64,000 bases of DNA from Chloroherpetonaceae bacterium. GTDB lineage: Bacteria > Bacteroidota > Chlorobiia > Chlorobiales > Thermochlorobacteraceae. Location: NCBI GenBank assembly GCA_033763895.1, contig JANRJQ010000004.1, positions 62,001 through 126,000 of the forward strand, read 5' to 3'. This document shows, in pieces, positions 36,177 through 47,261 of the stretch. How positions within the stretch are numbered: position 1 is the stretch's first letter; the number at the start of each line of letters is the position of its first letter. Below the pieces are notes generated by a model. It saw only the letters and a program-made list of their open reading frames with translations, made no database searches and was not told the DNA's origin. The translations under genes were made by a program, and so were the position numbers.

Positions 36177-37868
36177 TCACATTTTTTCCGGAGCGGAAAT
36201 CCCAAGCATGTACAGCCCATTTTTCAAGACCTGCTTTGCAGCAAGTGCAAGACTGAGGCGCGCTTGCATAATCTCGTTCTCTTCTCCCACAATTCGACAT
36301 TCCTGATAAAACTTATGGAAGTCTTCGGCGACTTTATCCAAATATCCAATGAGCCGCTGAGGTTCAAGCCCATCTAAGGCACCGAGCACCGCATCGGGAA
36401 ATCGCATCAGGGTTTTGGCAAGGGTCATTTCTTCTTTCGCAGCAAGCGCCGTGAGATATTCACCCTTGATCTCCGTTTCTTTCACACCCGATTTTTCTTC
36501 CGCCGTGCGAAGAATCCCGCAAATTCTTGCGTGCGCATATTGCAAGTAAAAAACGGGGTTATCGGCGGATTGTTTGAGAGCAAGGTCAAGGTCGAAATTA
36601 AGGTGTGAGTCTTTTGATCGCATAATGAAGAAAAAGCGTGTTGCATCAGCACCCACCATATCAATGAGCGCATCGAGCGTATCGGCATTGCCTCGCCTTG
36701 TCGAAATCTTCACGGCCTTGCCCTCTTGCATTGTGGTGACAAATTGATTGATTGCCACTTTCACTCGGCTTTCATCATATCCCAAAACCTTCAAGGCACG
36801 CAGGACATCTGGGTACTCATCGATGTGATCGGCACCAAAGACATTAACCATCAAATCAAATTTTCGGTCAAATTTATCGGTGTGATACGCGATATCGGGA
36901 AGCCTATAGCTTGGCTCACCGTTCGACTTGATGAGAACTGTATCAACGGCCTTTGTTTCTTTGGTTTCTTTATCAACCATCGTCTTTCCAAGTTCCGAGG
37001 TCTTAAACCAAACCGCGCCATCTTTTTCATAAATAAATCCTTTTTGACGGAGCAAACGAATGACGACTTCGTTACGGCTTTCGCCGAGTGACGAATCAAC
37101 TTGATAGAGGGTGTTTTCATTGAAAAAGGAATCGTGGCGAATGTTTAATCGCTTCAAGGTTGCTTTGATTCCTTCAAAAATTTCTCCTTCCGCAATGTCT
37201 TTGAAATATGCGGTGTCCTCTGAATTCATCAAGGCGTTCCCGTGCTCCTCATAAATTTTTTCGGCGATGTCGCGAATATATTCTCCTTGATAATACTCTG
37301 CGGGATAATCTTCCTTAATGCCACAAAGCTCGCGGTAGCGAAGCCGCACGGAGTCGCCGAGAATTCTCATTTGCCGGCCGGCATTGTTGAAATAATACTC
37401 CCGCGTGACACTATAGCCTTGCGCGGCAAATAAATTGGCAATTGTATCTCCCAAAACGCCACCTCGGCCTCGTCCAATGGAAAGAGGGCCAGTCGGGTTA
37501 GCACTTAAATATTCAACTATGACACGTTTTCCCACGCCGCTCGTCCCTTTGCCGTAGTTTTCCTTTTCTAAAAGAATGGATTTGAGAGAAGCACGAATAA
37601 ACTGAGGGTCGAGGGTAAAATTGATAAAACCTGCTCCGGCAACTTCCATTTTTTGAATCGAGCCGCTTGGAAAATCAAAGGCTTTAATTAATTCCTCAGC
37701 CACTTGTCGAGGGTTCTTTTTCAAGTTTTTGGCTAGAACCATTGCGGCATTTGTCGAGACATCGCCAAATTTTTCATCAGCAGGTTTTTCAACTTGAAAA
37801 ACCGTATCCGGTGATGCCCCGATTCTTTCAATTCCTTTACGAATGACGGCAGAAAAAAAATCGCGCAT
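36177..37868 (-). CDS. argS: Arginyl-tRNA synthetase
   Basis: Class I synthetase, 563 residues. The HIGH-like signature is in VEYLSANPTGPLSIGRGRGGVLGDTIA (here the motif reads SIGR in place of HIGH/HVGH), the N-terminal Add-1 domain is present (VEKPADEKFGDVSTNAAM), and the C-terminal anticodon-binding domain has NPVFYLQYAHARICGIL. The AxxGN-type and KISTRRGNADTLDALID motifs fit ArgS, which often lacks KMSKS. It follows tex after 3 bp on the same strand. The end overlaps nothing but the 21-bp repeats begin about 100 bp beyond it. Confidence 0.97.
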   Translation of the reverse strand: MRDFFSAVIRKGIERIGASPDTVFQVEKPADEKFGDVSTNAAMVLAKNLKKNPRQVAEELIKAFDFPSGSIQKMEVAGAGFINFTLDPQFIRASLKSILLEKENYGKGTSGVGKRVIVEYLSANPTGPLSIGRGRGGVLGDTIANLFAAQGYSVTREYYFNNAGRQMRILGDSVRLRYRELCGIKEDYPAEYYQGEYIRDIAEKIYEEHGNALMNSEDTAYFKDIAEGEIFEGIKATLKRLNIRHDSFFNENTLYQVDSSLGESRNEVVIRLLRQKGFIYEKDGAVWFKTSELGKTMVDKETKETKAVDTVLIKSNGEPSYRLPDIAYHTDKFDRKFDLMVNVFGADHIDEYPDVLRALKVLGYDESRVKVAINQFVTTMQEGKAVKISTRRGNADTLDALIDMVGADATRFFFIMRSKDSHLNFDLDLALKQSADNPVFYLQYAHARICGILRTAEEKSGVKETEIKGEYLTALAAKEEMTLAKTLMRFPDAVLGALDGLEPQRLIGYLDKVAEDFHKFYQECRIVGEENEIMQARLSLALAAKQVLKNGLYMLGISAPEKM

Positions 37869-37871
37869 GAT

Positions 37872-40256
37872 TTAACGAGAATTAAACTTTGATTTCAAGT
37901 CTTCAATTGAAAAGGTTGGTGCAGGGCTGTGGTTTTTCCCCGCATTGTTTTTTCCGCTTCCATTGCGGTGATCTTTCGAGCGGGAATCTTGTTGCCTACC
38001 GCTTGATTTCTGCTCGCTTTTCTGAACCGGCTTTTGCTGAGCAAGCAATGGGTTTCGTCTTGAAAGTGAAATGCGCTTCAATGATTCATTGACTTCAAGA
38101 ACATATACTTTCACGATTTGACCGACCTTGATGACTTCGCGTGCATCTTTCACAAACCGATCGGCAAGTTGAGAGATATGAATGAGCCCATCTTGATGCA
38201 CGCCGATATCGACAAATGCGCCAAAGTCGGCGACATTCGTAACAACGCCTTCCAATTCCATTCCGGGTTTCAAGTCTTTAATTTCAGAAACACCTTCTTT
38301 GAATTCGGCATACTTAAATTCTGCACGCGGATCTCGGCCGGGCTTTTCTAATTCTGCCACAATATCTTTGAGTGTAAACTCACCGACATTCTCGCTCATG
38401 AATTTTTTAAGATCAACACTGCGAATTTTTTCCGGAACCTTGGTGATTTCAGTAAGCGAAATTCCGAGTTCCTTGACAATTGATTCTACCACATTGTAGC
38501 TTTCGGGGTGAACGGCGGTGTTATCAAGCGGATTTTCACCATCTCGGATTCGTAAAAATCCGGCGGCTTGTTCGAACGCTTTTGGCCCGAACTTGGGAAC
38601 TTCCAATAATTCTTTTCTGCTCTTGAACGCACCTTTTTCGTTTCGATATGTCACAATATTTTTTGCGGTTGTGCTATTCAACCCTGAGACATATGTAAGC
38701 AATTCTTTAGACGCGGTATTTAAATCGACTCCCACAAAATTGACGCAGCTTTCAACGGTTTCGTCAAGCTTGGTTTTCAAAAGCTTTTGATCGACATCGT
38801 GTTGATATTGACCAACGCCAATCGACTTTGGGTCAATTTTAACAAGTTCTGCCAATGGGTCTTGAAGTCTTCTGCCAATGCTGATTGCGCCGCGAACGGT
38901 TAAATCAAGCTCGGGGAATTCCTCACGCGCAACATCGCCGGCGGAGTAAATCGATGCGCCGGATTCATTCACCATCACTTTAATCGGTTTTGCTTTTCCT
39001 TCCGATTCGATTAACTGGAGCACTTCTGAAACAAATGCATCGGTTTCGCGGCCGGCTGTGCCATTGCCGATGGCAATTAATTCAATCGCATATTTTTCAA
39101 TCAATTGCTTGAGACTTGCCGCCGCTTGAAGCCGCTCTGTATTGGATTGGTGAGGAAATACGGTTTTGTATTCTAAAAATTTTCCTGTATTTGAAAGCGC
39201 AGCGACTTTGCAGCCGGTGCGAAATCCGGGATCAATGGCAAGTGTTGGTTTCATTCCTGCCGGTGAAGAAAGCAGAAGCTCTCGAAGGTTTTCAGCGAAT
39301 GTTTTAACCGCTGCGGTATCCGCTTCTTTTTTCTTTTCATAACGCATTTCACCGATAAGCGTAGTTTTCATCAATCGATCGAACGCGTCCTTCAGCATTG
39401 TTTTCAAATACTGAATTAATTCGGATGCATTGGTTTTAATTTCGAACTTTTCAATGGTGTTTTGTACCAATTCGGTATCAAATTCAAAATCAAGTACCAG
39501 CACGCCCTCTGTTTCTCCGCGTCTTAGGGCAAGCATATTGTGCGATGGAATTTCTTTTGCCTTGGCGCGGTAATTTCGGTACATCTCGAATTTGGTCGTT
39601 CCCTCCGGATGTTCATCTTTGATTTTCGAGGTAAAAAATCCGGTCTCCATAAGAATTTCACGCAGTCTTGCCCGAATCTCCGCCTTTTCTGAAACTTCTT
39701 CCGCCAAAATATCGGAAGCGCCTTGCATCGCCTCTTCAGCTGATTTCACGCCCTTTTCTTCCGAAACAAATTTCGCTGCCTCATCAGCCAATGAAATCAT
39801 TGGTTTCATATCGGCTTGGTTTAATGCCTTAATGAAAACGGCGAGCGGTTCAAGCCCTTTCTCTTTGGCAATTGTGGCTCTTGTTCGCTTTTTGGGTTTG
39901 TAAGGAAGGTATAAATCTTCGAGCTCCGTTTTTTGCATGCACGCTGAAATCCTTGATTTCAAGTCTTCGGTCAATTTACCTTGTTCTTCAATAGACTTTA
40001 AGATGGTTTGCTTTCGCTCTTCAAGTTCAGTAAGGTAATCGTGCCGTTCGAAAATATCGCGGAGTTGAACTTCATCGAGTCCGCCCGTTCGCTCTTTGCG
40101 GTATCGTGCGATAAAGGGAATGGTTCCACCTTCGCTTCTTAAATCAAGGGCATTTTGAACAAAGGCCGGATTGAGTTGCAACTCGGAGGTAATGACTTGT
40201 AATAAATTCAGCATTTCAAGATTTACAAATTGGTATAACGGATTTAAGAGCGCCAA
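37872..40256 (-). CDS. tex: Tex-family RNA-binding transcription accessory protein
   Basis: 794 residues. The N-terminal part has EGGTIPFIARYRKERTGGLDEVQLRDI and LYLPYKPKKRTRATIAKEKGLEPLA; the YqgF-like core has LAIDPGFRTGCKVAAL and IGNGTAGRETDAFV; helix-hairpin-helix motifs are at about 510-570; the C-terminal S1 domain is GMELEGVVTNVADFGAFVDIGVHQDGLIHISQLADRFV. A basic, Gln/Ser-rich tail follows. An in-frame ATG at 40214 (MLNLLQVI) would give a more usual N-terminus. Tex proteins bind RNA and affect transcription; argS follows 3 bp later. Confidence 0.96.
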   Translation of the reverse strand: MALLNPLYQFVNLEMLNLLQVITSELQLNPAFVQNALDLRSEGGTIPFIARYRKERTGGLDEVQLRDIFERHDYLTELEERKQTILKSIEEQGKLTEDLKSRISACMQKTELEDLYLPYKPKKRTRATIAKEKGLEPLAVFIKALNQADMKPMISLADEAAKFVSEEKGVKSAEEAMQGASDILAEEVSEKAEIRARLREILMETGFFTSKIKDEHPEGTTKFEMYRNYRAKAKEIPSHNMLALRRGETEGVLVLDFEFDTELVQNTIEKFEIKTNASELIQYLKTMLKDAFDRLMKTTLIGEMRYEKKKEADTAAVKTFAENLRELLLSSPAGMKPTLAIDPGFRTGCKVAALSNTGKFLEYKTVFPHQSNTERLQAAASLKQLIEKYAIELIAIGNGTAGRETDAFVSEVLQLIESEGKAKPIKVMVNESGASIYSAGDVAREEFPELDLTVRGAISIGRRLQDPLAELVKIDPKSIGVGQYQHDVDQKLLKTKLDETVESCVNFVGVDLNTASKELLTYVSGLNSTTAKNIVTYRNEKGAFKSRKELLEVPKFGPKAFEQAAGFLRIRDGENPLDNTAVHPESYNVVESIVKELGISLTEITKVPEKIRSVDLKKFMSENVGEFTLKDIVAELEKPGRDPRAEFKYAEFKEGVSEIKDLKPGMELEGVVTNVADFGAFVDIGVHQDGLIHISQLADRFVKDAREVIKVGQIVKVYVLEVNESLKRISLSRRNPLLAQQKPVQKSEQKSSGRQQDSRSKDHRNGSGKNNAGKNHSPAPTFSIEDLKSKFNSR

Positions 40257-40335
40257 AGATAACGGAGTGGGTAACGATTCACAATTGAATTCAGAAATTT
40301 TGATTCGGTTATGAGAGAAAACTTAAATAACTCGT

Positions 40336-40839
40336 TCAATACCCCTTCAAGGATTTCATCGCGATCAAACTCAAGTAAAGAAAAATGATCGATGCGCCCA
40401 ATTCAACCAAAGAAGCGAAAATGTCGAGCGCAAGTTGCGATGCACCACCCAAAGAATTGAACGAGAATATTTTCGGGAAATCTCCCAAAGCGGTTCGTAT
40501 CAATACGAGTGAATCTCCGGTTGAGAATGCCTTCCACTCTTCTTCTTTTTCAAACTGAATCGTTTTTGGCTCTCCAAGATTTTCAGGATTCAGATATAAT
40601 AATATGTACTCGACCTTTCGCTCGTCACCAACCAATTTTTTTCGAATTTGCTTATCGACAATCAGTGCCGTTACGGTTTTTTCTTCTCCAACCCACCCGC
40701 GAAGTTGAAGCGCTGAGAGAACTCGTGGAAATTGATAAAATCCTAAAAAATAGAGACAAATGACTGCTCCAAAGAGTGAAATGAGAAGCCCTTTGACCGC
40801 ATGCTTCTTTTGTCCGAAATACAAGCCTAAAGATTTCAA
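40336..40839 (-). CDS. Small membrane protein with DUF3592-like topology
   Basis: 167 residues. A first membrane helix (about 18-36) is followed by an exported beta-rich part (about 50-125, with VTALIVDKQIRKKLVGDERKVEYILLYLN) and a second hydrophobic segment (about 138-162). This helix-beta-helix layout recalls DUF3592 proteins, as does the gene at 48718-49242, although direct sequence similarity between the two is low. Function unknown. It lies upstream of tex on the same strand with an 80-bp gap and is divergent to gyrB. Confidence 0.6.
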   Translation of the reverse strand: MKSLGLYFGQKKHAVKGLLISLFGAVICLYFLGFYQFPRVLSALQLRGWVGEEKTVTALIVDKQIRKKLVGDERKVEYILLYLNPENLGEPKTIQFEKEEEWKAFSTGDSLVLIRTALGDFPKIFSFNSLGGASQLALDIFASLVELGASIIFLYLSLIAMKSLKGY

Positions 40840-40870
40840 TTCTATTCAAAATTTATTGGCAAAAAGTGAC

Positions 40871-40900
40871 TTTGAATCGCTCTAAAATACCTTATATTTG
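40871..40900 (+). promoter_or_regulatory. Bacteroidota-type promoter of gyrB
   Basis: TTTG at 40871-40874 and TATATTTG at 40893-40900 are 18 bases apart. These fit the -33 TTTG and -7 TAnnTTTG boxes. The gyrB start codon is 117 bases downstream. Confidence 0.5.
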
Positions 40901-40972
40901 GGTCTTTAAATTTACCGGAAAGCCTTATTTCATTTGGGTTTAGCGTTTATTTGAAACACGCAATGACGGTAA

Positions 40973-42973
<2,001 letters not shown>

Positions 42974-42992
42974 TTGTTTATTAATCATTGAC

Positions 42993-43023
42993 AAAAAAAC
43001 GCGGCAAAAGCCGCGTTTTTTTT
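42993..43023. terminator. Bidirectional terminator between gyrB and the SnoaL-like gene
   Basis: CGCGGC (43000-43005) and GCCGCG (43010-43015) form a stem with loop AAAA, preceded by A7 and followed by T8. Confidence 0.9.
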
Positions 43024-43033
43024 GAGTTCAATT

Positions 43034-43423
43034 TTATTGAGTAGAATTGCCTTGATTGAGGTAATCGCTAGGTATTTCCAAGCCCTGCTTTCTAAAAAAG
43101 GTAAGTTGATCAAAGTAACCTCGCTGAAACACAATTTTTTCATTTTGAATCTTGAAAAATCCACAACCGCGAAGTCCATTGGGGTCGCGCCATTCTAAAA
43201 TCGCCCAATCGCCACTTGGGTAAATCGCTTCTTTAATACAAACCATTTTCGCACGAGAGAATTCTATTTCAAACATTTCCCGAATAGCGGATATTCCAAT
43301 AAGTGGCTGCATAACCACTTGATGGTTTATTGCGTTTTCATCATAGAGTTCCGTCAACGCATTCAGGTCAGCATGATTAAAATGCTGAATCCACTCCTCA
43401 ACGACTTCAATCGGCGACTTCAT
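43034..43423 (-). CDS. SnoaL-like / NTF2-fold protein
   Basis: 129 residues. The opening SPIEVVEEWIQHFNHADLNALTELYDENAINH is the conserved start of the SnoaL-like polyketide-cyclase fold, with the alpha helix and the 'D-A-W-N-...-L-Y' pattern, and the beta-sheet part ends in FFKIQNEKIVFQRGYFD. Many members are hydrolases, isomerases or dehydratases, but the sequence does not choose among them. It starts 16 bp after the phosphatase gene ends, on the same strand. Confidence 0.8.
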   Translation of the reverse strand: MKSPIEVVEEWIQHFNHADLNALTELYDENAINHQVVMQPLIGISAIREMFEIEFSRAKMVCIKEAIYPSGDWAILEWRDPNGLRGCGFFKIQNEKIVFQRGYFDQLTFFRKQGLEIPSDYLNQGNSTQ

Positions 43424-43439
43424 TTACTGGACTACTTTG

Positions 43440-45221
43440 TTAGGGTTGTTTTTTTTTCTTTTTTGGGGGCGCTTTACTTTTCGGTGGTTTGTATTTATCG
43501 ATTAAGGCAAGCGATAAATCCGCCCCGTCGTATCCGACTTTTTTCTTGAGTGCAAGAATTTTGTGAATAGTCGCGGCTAAATCGAGCGGTGTGGTATCAA
43601 ATAAATGCTTTTTGGGTTTTACGCCAAAACCATAAAAGGCCATTGGCACAAATCGATCGTATTTTTGCAAGGTACCGTGGGTCGTTCCGGTTTGACCCTT
43701 AAAAAAGGAAAATGGCTTTAGTACAAAAAAGACATCCCCACTTCTGCTAGGATATAACGCGTTTTTGATAAAGAATCGACTTGAATCTGTACCGGTTTGC
43801 AATAGGTTGGGTTCATTGATTTCATCTCTTGAATAGGCCTCTTTGATGTAAGCGAATTGAAGCAAACCTTTTTTTACAGCATCGATTACTTTTTTTAGAT
43901 CGTACTTTTGTGAGGTTATGACTTTATGGTTCAAATAAACATCGTTATTCATTACCTCCAAAATGACATTGGGAAATTCTTTATGCACCCTAAGTTTCAG
44001 TGAATCTTCAAAATCTTTTTGATTTAAACGCTCACCACCGCGCCATTTCGAATAATTTTGTTCTGGTAAAGGTGCCACTCCGTGATCAGAAGAAAGGGTT
44101 GCAAGATATCTTCCACGCCCAATGGTTTCGTCAAGAAATTGAAAGAGATCGGAAAGGTCTTTATCCAATCGAATCATCATGTCTTGAATTTCTCGGCTAT
44201 TAGGGCCGAAGGTATGCCCACAAATGTCAAGTGACGAAAATGAAATCGCGAGGACATCGGTATGGTCTCTTTGGCCAAGCGATTCTTCTTCAATGACTAC
44301 TTTCGCAAAATCTTTTGTGAAGGTATTTCCTATCGGGAAAAAGGCAAAGGCATCAAAGCGCTTGTTGCCACGTAGGCGTGGGTCTTTAAGCGTGGAGAGA
44401 TCGCGAAGAACGTGTGGGAAGATTTCGGAGTCATCGCCGGGAATAACCCCTTCACCTTCGCCAAAATCAGCATCGAAATAATCTTCATCACGAAGCAAAG
44501 GCTCCCATTTTGAATTAAAATGAGATTCAGGAATTTTTCTTGCATTGAACGATTTCAGCCATTGAGGCGATTTAGCGTCCTTAAAGTAATAGGTACTTGA
44601 AACCCACTTTCCTGTTTCGTCATCAAACCAAAACGCAGCATTGGCCTGTTTTCCCGCGGGTAGTATCGCCGCTCGATTTTTCAACGCAATTCCTATGACA
44701 CGCGACTTGGGTCGCTCTGCTTTCAAGTATGAAAAAACATTTTCAACTTGAGCATTTTTTGGAGACATTTTACCCTGATTCTTTTTGGAATCGATTTCTA
44801 CACCGCTCACCGTTGAATCACTTACACAATACACTTGTTTGGCCGAATTCACATCAAACCAATCATTACCAATAATACCGTGTTTTGAAGGAAAGACCCC
44901 CGAATAAATCGACTGGTGACCTACTGCTGTTAATGTTGCGATAAATGGATAATGGGTTGATTTGAACCAAGCCCCTTTATTCATGAAGCGCTTGAAGCCT
45001 GCTTTATCGGGATCTTTGGATTTTGGTGATGAGGGTTCAATAAAAAACTTTGCGTAGCGATCAAGGTAATCGCCCCGAAGTTGATCAACGGTAATCGAGA
45101 CAATCAGCTTCGGATATCTTATTACTTCTGACTTTTTGGGTTTTTGCTTTTTTTGAGAATAGCCTGAAACCTGAAAAATGGTGAAGAATGTGATAAATAA
45201 GATAAAATACTTAAAGATCAT
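43440..45221 (-). CDS. PafA-type alkaline phosphatase family protein
   Basis: 593 residues with a signal peptide (MIFKYFILFITFFTIFQVSGYS-Q). The alkaline phosphatase/sulfatase fold begins with PKLIVSITVDQLRGDYLDRY; the nucleophile Thr is in FIATLTAVGHQSIYSGVFPSKHGIIGN; SSLDICGHTFGPNSREI and TLSSDHGVAPLPEQN hold the metal-binding Asp and His; GTTHGTLQKYDRFVPMAFYG holds the last His. The order matches PafA of Bacteroidota, a periplasmic calcium-independent phosphomonoesterase. A very basic C-terminal tail (PPKSKAPPKKKKKQP) is unusual. It probably frees phosphate from organic esters. Confidence 0.9.
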   Translation of the reverse strand: MIFKYFILFITFFTIFQVSGYSQKKQKPKKSEVIRYPKLIVSITVDQLRGDYLDRYAKFFIEPSSPKSKDPDKAGFKRFMNKGAWFKSTHYPFIATLTAVGHQSIYSGVFPSKHGIIGNDWFDVNSAKQVYCVSDSTVSGVEIDSKKNQGKMSPKNAQVENVFSYLKAERPKSRVIGIALKNRAAILPAGKQANAAFWFDDETGKWVSSTYYFKDAKSPQWLKSFNARKIPESHFNSKWEPLLRDEDYFDADFGEGEGVIPGDDSEIFPHVLRDLSTLKDPRLRGNKRFDAFAFFPIGNTFTKDFAKVVIEEESLGQRDHTDVLAISFSSLDICGHTFGPNSREIQDMMIRLDKDLSDLFQFLDETIGRGRYLATLSSDHGVAPLPEQNYSKWRGGERLNQKDFEDSLKLRVHKEFPNVILEVMNNDVYLNHKVITSQKYDLKKVIDAVKKGLLQFAYIKEAYSRDEINEPNLLQTGTDSSRFFIKNALYPSRSGDVFFVLKPFSFFKGQTGTTHGTLQKYDRFVPMAFYGFGVKPKKHLFDTTPLDLAATIHKILALKKKVGYDGADLSLALIDKYKPPKSKAPPKKKKKQP

Positions 45222-45371
45222 TCTAATTTCTATGCGTTACGAGTCTTATTCTTAACCTTATGAGGAAGTTAAACACACCTTGATTTAAGATTTCAAATGT
45301 ACTTCAATTGTGGAAAGCATTCAAATTAAATGTGACTGAATGTTCAATCATTCGATCAAGGCAGGAGCGCT

Positions 45372-46649
45372 TTAGTTTTTCCAAAATGGAATATAGTACT
45401 CTCGTCCATTGGTATTTCGACGAATATAAAGGAGATTATTCCCACGAAGCGAATCATGCAAGGGAATATAAGTGACTATTCCTGCGATTTCACGGTCGCC
45501 CCGAATTTGAGAGTAGAAGGTTAAGTTTAATAAGGGAGAATCATTTAATCGAATATCATAAAGGCTTTGAAGTGCTTTTATTGCTGCTTTACGGTTTTCA
45601 GATGTGGTCGTATCTATTCTTCCGATCATTATCCCTTCAGGGTTAAATGTTTTTATGTCTGGAAATCGCATTCGCAGTGAATCGTTATCAATTGAGCGGT
45701 AAGGTATAAATAGCCTTATGGCATTATCAGAAATAATATCCGATTGAATTGAAGGTGAAAGTGCGGTTTCATCGCGGGCATGCATATTTTCATAGTAATT
45801 TATTGTAGCACCAACATCAGAGGCGCTTGAGGGAAGAAAAATTGTTTTATCGATTCTAATGGACTCCAGATACACTAAAGGGGATACCGCCAAAATAATT
45901 GAATACAGAAATATAACAGCCATTAATTTTTTATAAGTCAGGGCGGCGGTAAATGTCAGTACAAATGGCCGAAATACTCGACTTAATGTAATCAAAGAAA
46001 AGAAATCATTGATTACGAAAATAATTTTTTCTAAGGTTTGATTATCATTCCAATGAAGAAATTTCTCTTTTTTCAGAAGATAATCAGTAAAATTAATGAG
46101 CACTGCAAATGAAATGAAAAACAACCCAACAATTAATGTGAAGATTGACCCTTTTGAAGCCACACTTGAAGATATACCACCGATAATGCTTCCAAAACCG
46201 GCTGTAATTAAAATCAAAAATGTAATACTGAATATCACACTACAAAAACGATCTATTTTCGCAATAAATACATCAAGTGAAGGGACTCTTAACTCCGCAT
46301 ATCGGTGAAAAAGTGGACTTTGATTCAATTGCTTCCAGTTATTTGCTTCGGGATATGCAGCACGAAGGCTAATCATCCCGACCCAAAGCCCCCTTGCTGT
46401 TAAATGTATTAGAAGGTTACCAATTACAATGCATGAAAGTGACCATCCTAAAATGGTGATAATTAATAAAGGCGAGCGTGGGTCTTCAATGAGAGTTCGA
46501 ATAATTTTTTCATCAAGAATTGCAGGTACGCGAAAGAGGGCCAAAAGGGAAATCCCTGAAATTAATAATTCAAGATTCCAAGATTGACGAATGAGATCTG
46601 TTCTTATTTCATTTGATTTTTGAGAATCTTGATCACTTTGATGAATCAT
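45372..46649 (-). CDS. Unknown multi-pass membrane protein
   Basis: 425 residues with no recognisable family. About five to six hydrophobic segments lie in the first 290 residues (around 27-45, 60-82, 133-157, 165-188, 230-250 and 255-272). The last ~150 residues are polar and probably exported (for example TINYYENMHARDETALSPSIQSDI and the strand pattern NLLYIRRNTNGREYYIPFW). There are no catalytic-looking motifs or cysteine pairs. It has no close neighbours on the same strand; the 150-bp gap downstream and the 127 bp upstream hold no clear element apart from the AT-hook gene terminator. Confidence 0.7.
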   Translation of the reverse strand: MIHQSDQDSQKSNEIRTDLIRQSWNLELLISGISLLALFRVPAILDEKIIRTLIEDPRSPLLIITILGWSLSCIVIGNLLIHLTARGLWVGMISLRAAYPEANNWKQLNQSPLFHRYAELRVPSLDVFIAKIDRFCSVIFSITFLILITAGFGSIIGGISSSVASKGSIFTLIVGLFFISFAVLINFTDYLLKKEKFLHWNDNQTLEKIIFVINDFFSLITLSRVFRPFVLTFTAALTYKKLMAVIFLYSIILAVSPLVYLESIRIDKTIFLPSSASDVGATINYYENMHARDETALSPSIQSDIISDNAIRLFIPYRSIDNDSLRMRFPDIKTFNPEGIMIGRIDTTTSENRKAAIKALQSLYDIRLNDSPLLNLTFYSQIRGDREIAGIVTYIPLHDSLRGNNLLYIRRNTNGREYYIPFWKN

Positions 46650-46737
46650 TCATCAATTTTACCTGATTAATAATTAAGGAAGAACAAGGAAATTCTTATT
46701 GGAGGGAAAGAAAAAAAACCAAACCAAACTTAAAATA

Positions 46738-46766
46738 AAAAGTGCCCTTGTAACGGGCACTTTTTT
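46738..46766 (-). terminator. Terminator of the AT-hook gene
   Basis: AGTGCCC (46741-46747) and GGGCACT (46755-46761) form a 7-bp stem with a 7-base loop. On the minus strand it is followed by TTTTTATTTTA. Confidence 0.8.
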
Positions 46767-46776
46767 CAAAAAATAA

Positions 46777-47124
46777 TTACATTTGAGGCTGTGATTCAAC
46801 AACCGGTGCAGCTGCTGGTTCAACAGGTGCTTCAACAGACTTGCGTGGACGTCCTCGACGCTTGCCTGTTCCACCTTCTACTTTTGCTGGACGGCCGGGT
46901 TTTCTTTTTCCGGGAGCTAATTTTGTGCCCGGTTTACGACCTCGTTTTTTTCCGGTTGGTGCAGGTACTGCTGGTTCTGGAGCCGGCGAACCCGGAACAA
47001 CTAAGTTCAAGCGGCGGAAAACGTATTCTACAACTGCGTTTCGAGATTGTGGGTTTAAATTTTCAAGCACGTTTGAAAGCGTTTTAATTGCTTCTGCTTC
47101 TAATTCAATGCTATGATTAGCCAT
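46777..47124 (-). CDS. Triple AT-hook DNA-binding protein
   Basis: 115 residues. The N-terminal 40 residues look like a small helical domain (LEAEAIKTLSNVLENLNPQSRNAVVEYVFRRLN), followed by a Pro/Ala linker, and three AT-hook-like clusters: KKRGRKP (59-65), KRKPGRP (73-79) and KRRGRPRK (88-95). AT hooks bind the minor groove of AT-rich DNA. The C-terminal 20 residues are Ala/Pro/Glu-rich. It is a good candidate for a nucleoid-associated or transcription-modulating protein. A strong terminator follows, so it is made from its own transcript. Confidence 0.85.
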   Translation of the reverse strand: MANHSIELEAEAIKTLSNVLENLNPQSRNAVVEYVFRRLNLVVPGSPAPEPAVPAPTGKKRGRKPGTKLAPGKRKPGRPAKVEGGTGKRRGRPRKSVEAPVEPAAAPVVESQPQM

Positions 47125-47261
47125 TTATTGTATGTTTGATTATTTATGAAATAACAGTATTGTTCCTAAATATAAAACATTTGGAAACCCCAAATGAAAT
47201 AATTGAACTAAAATAAAAATAAATTTCAATTTCCAAATAATTATTTTTTTAGAACAATTGA

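Noticed and set aside
35842-36306. A 154-codon open frame over the 21-bp repeats
   Set aside because: It starts with TTG, has no ribosome-binding site, and its last 130 bases are antisense to the argS end. The heptad pattern follows from the repeat period.
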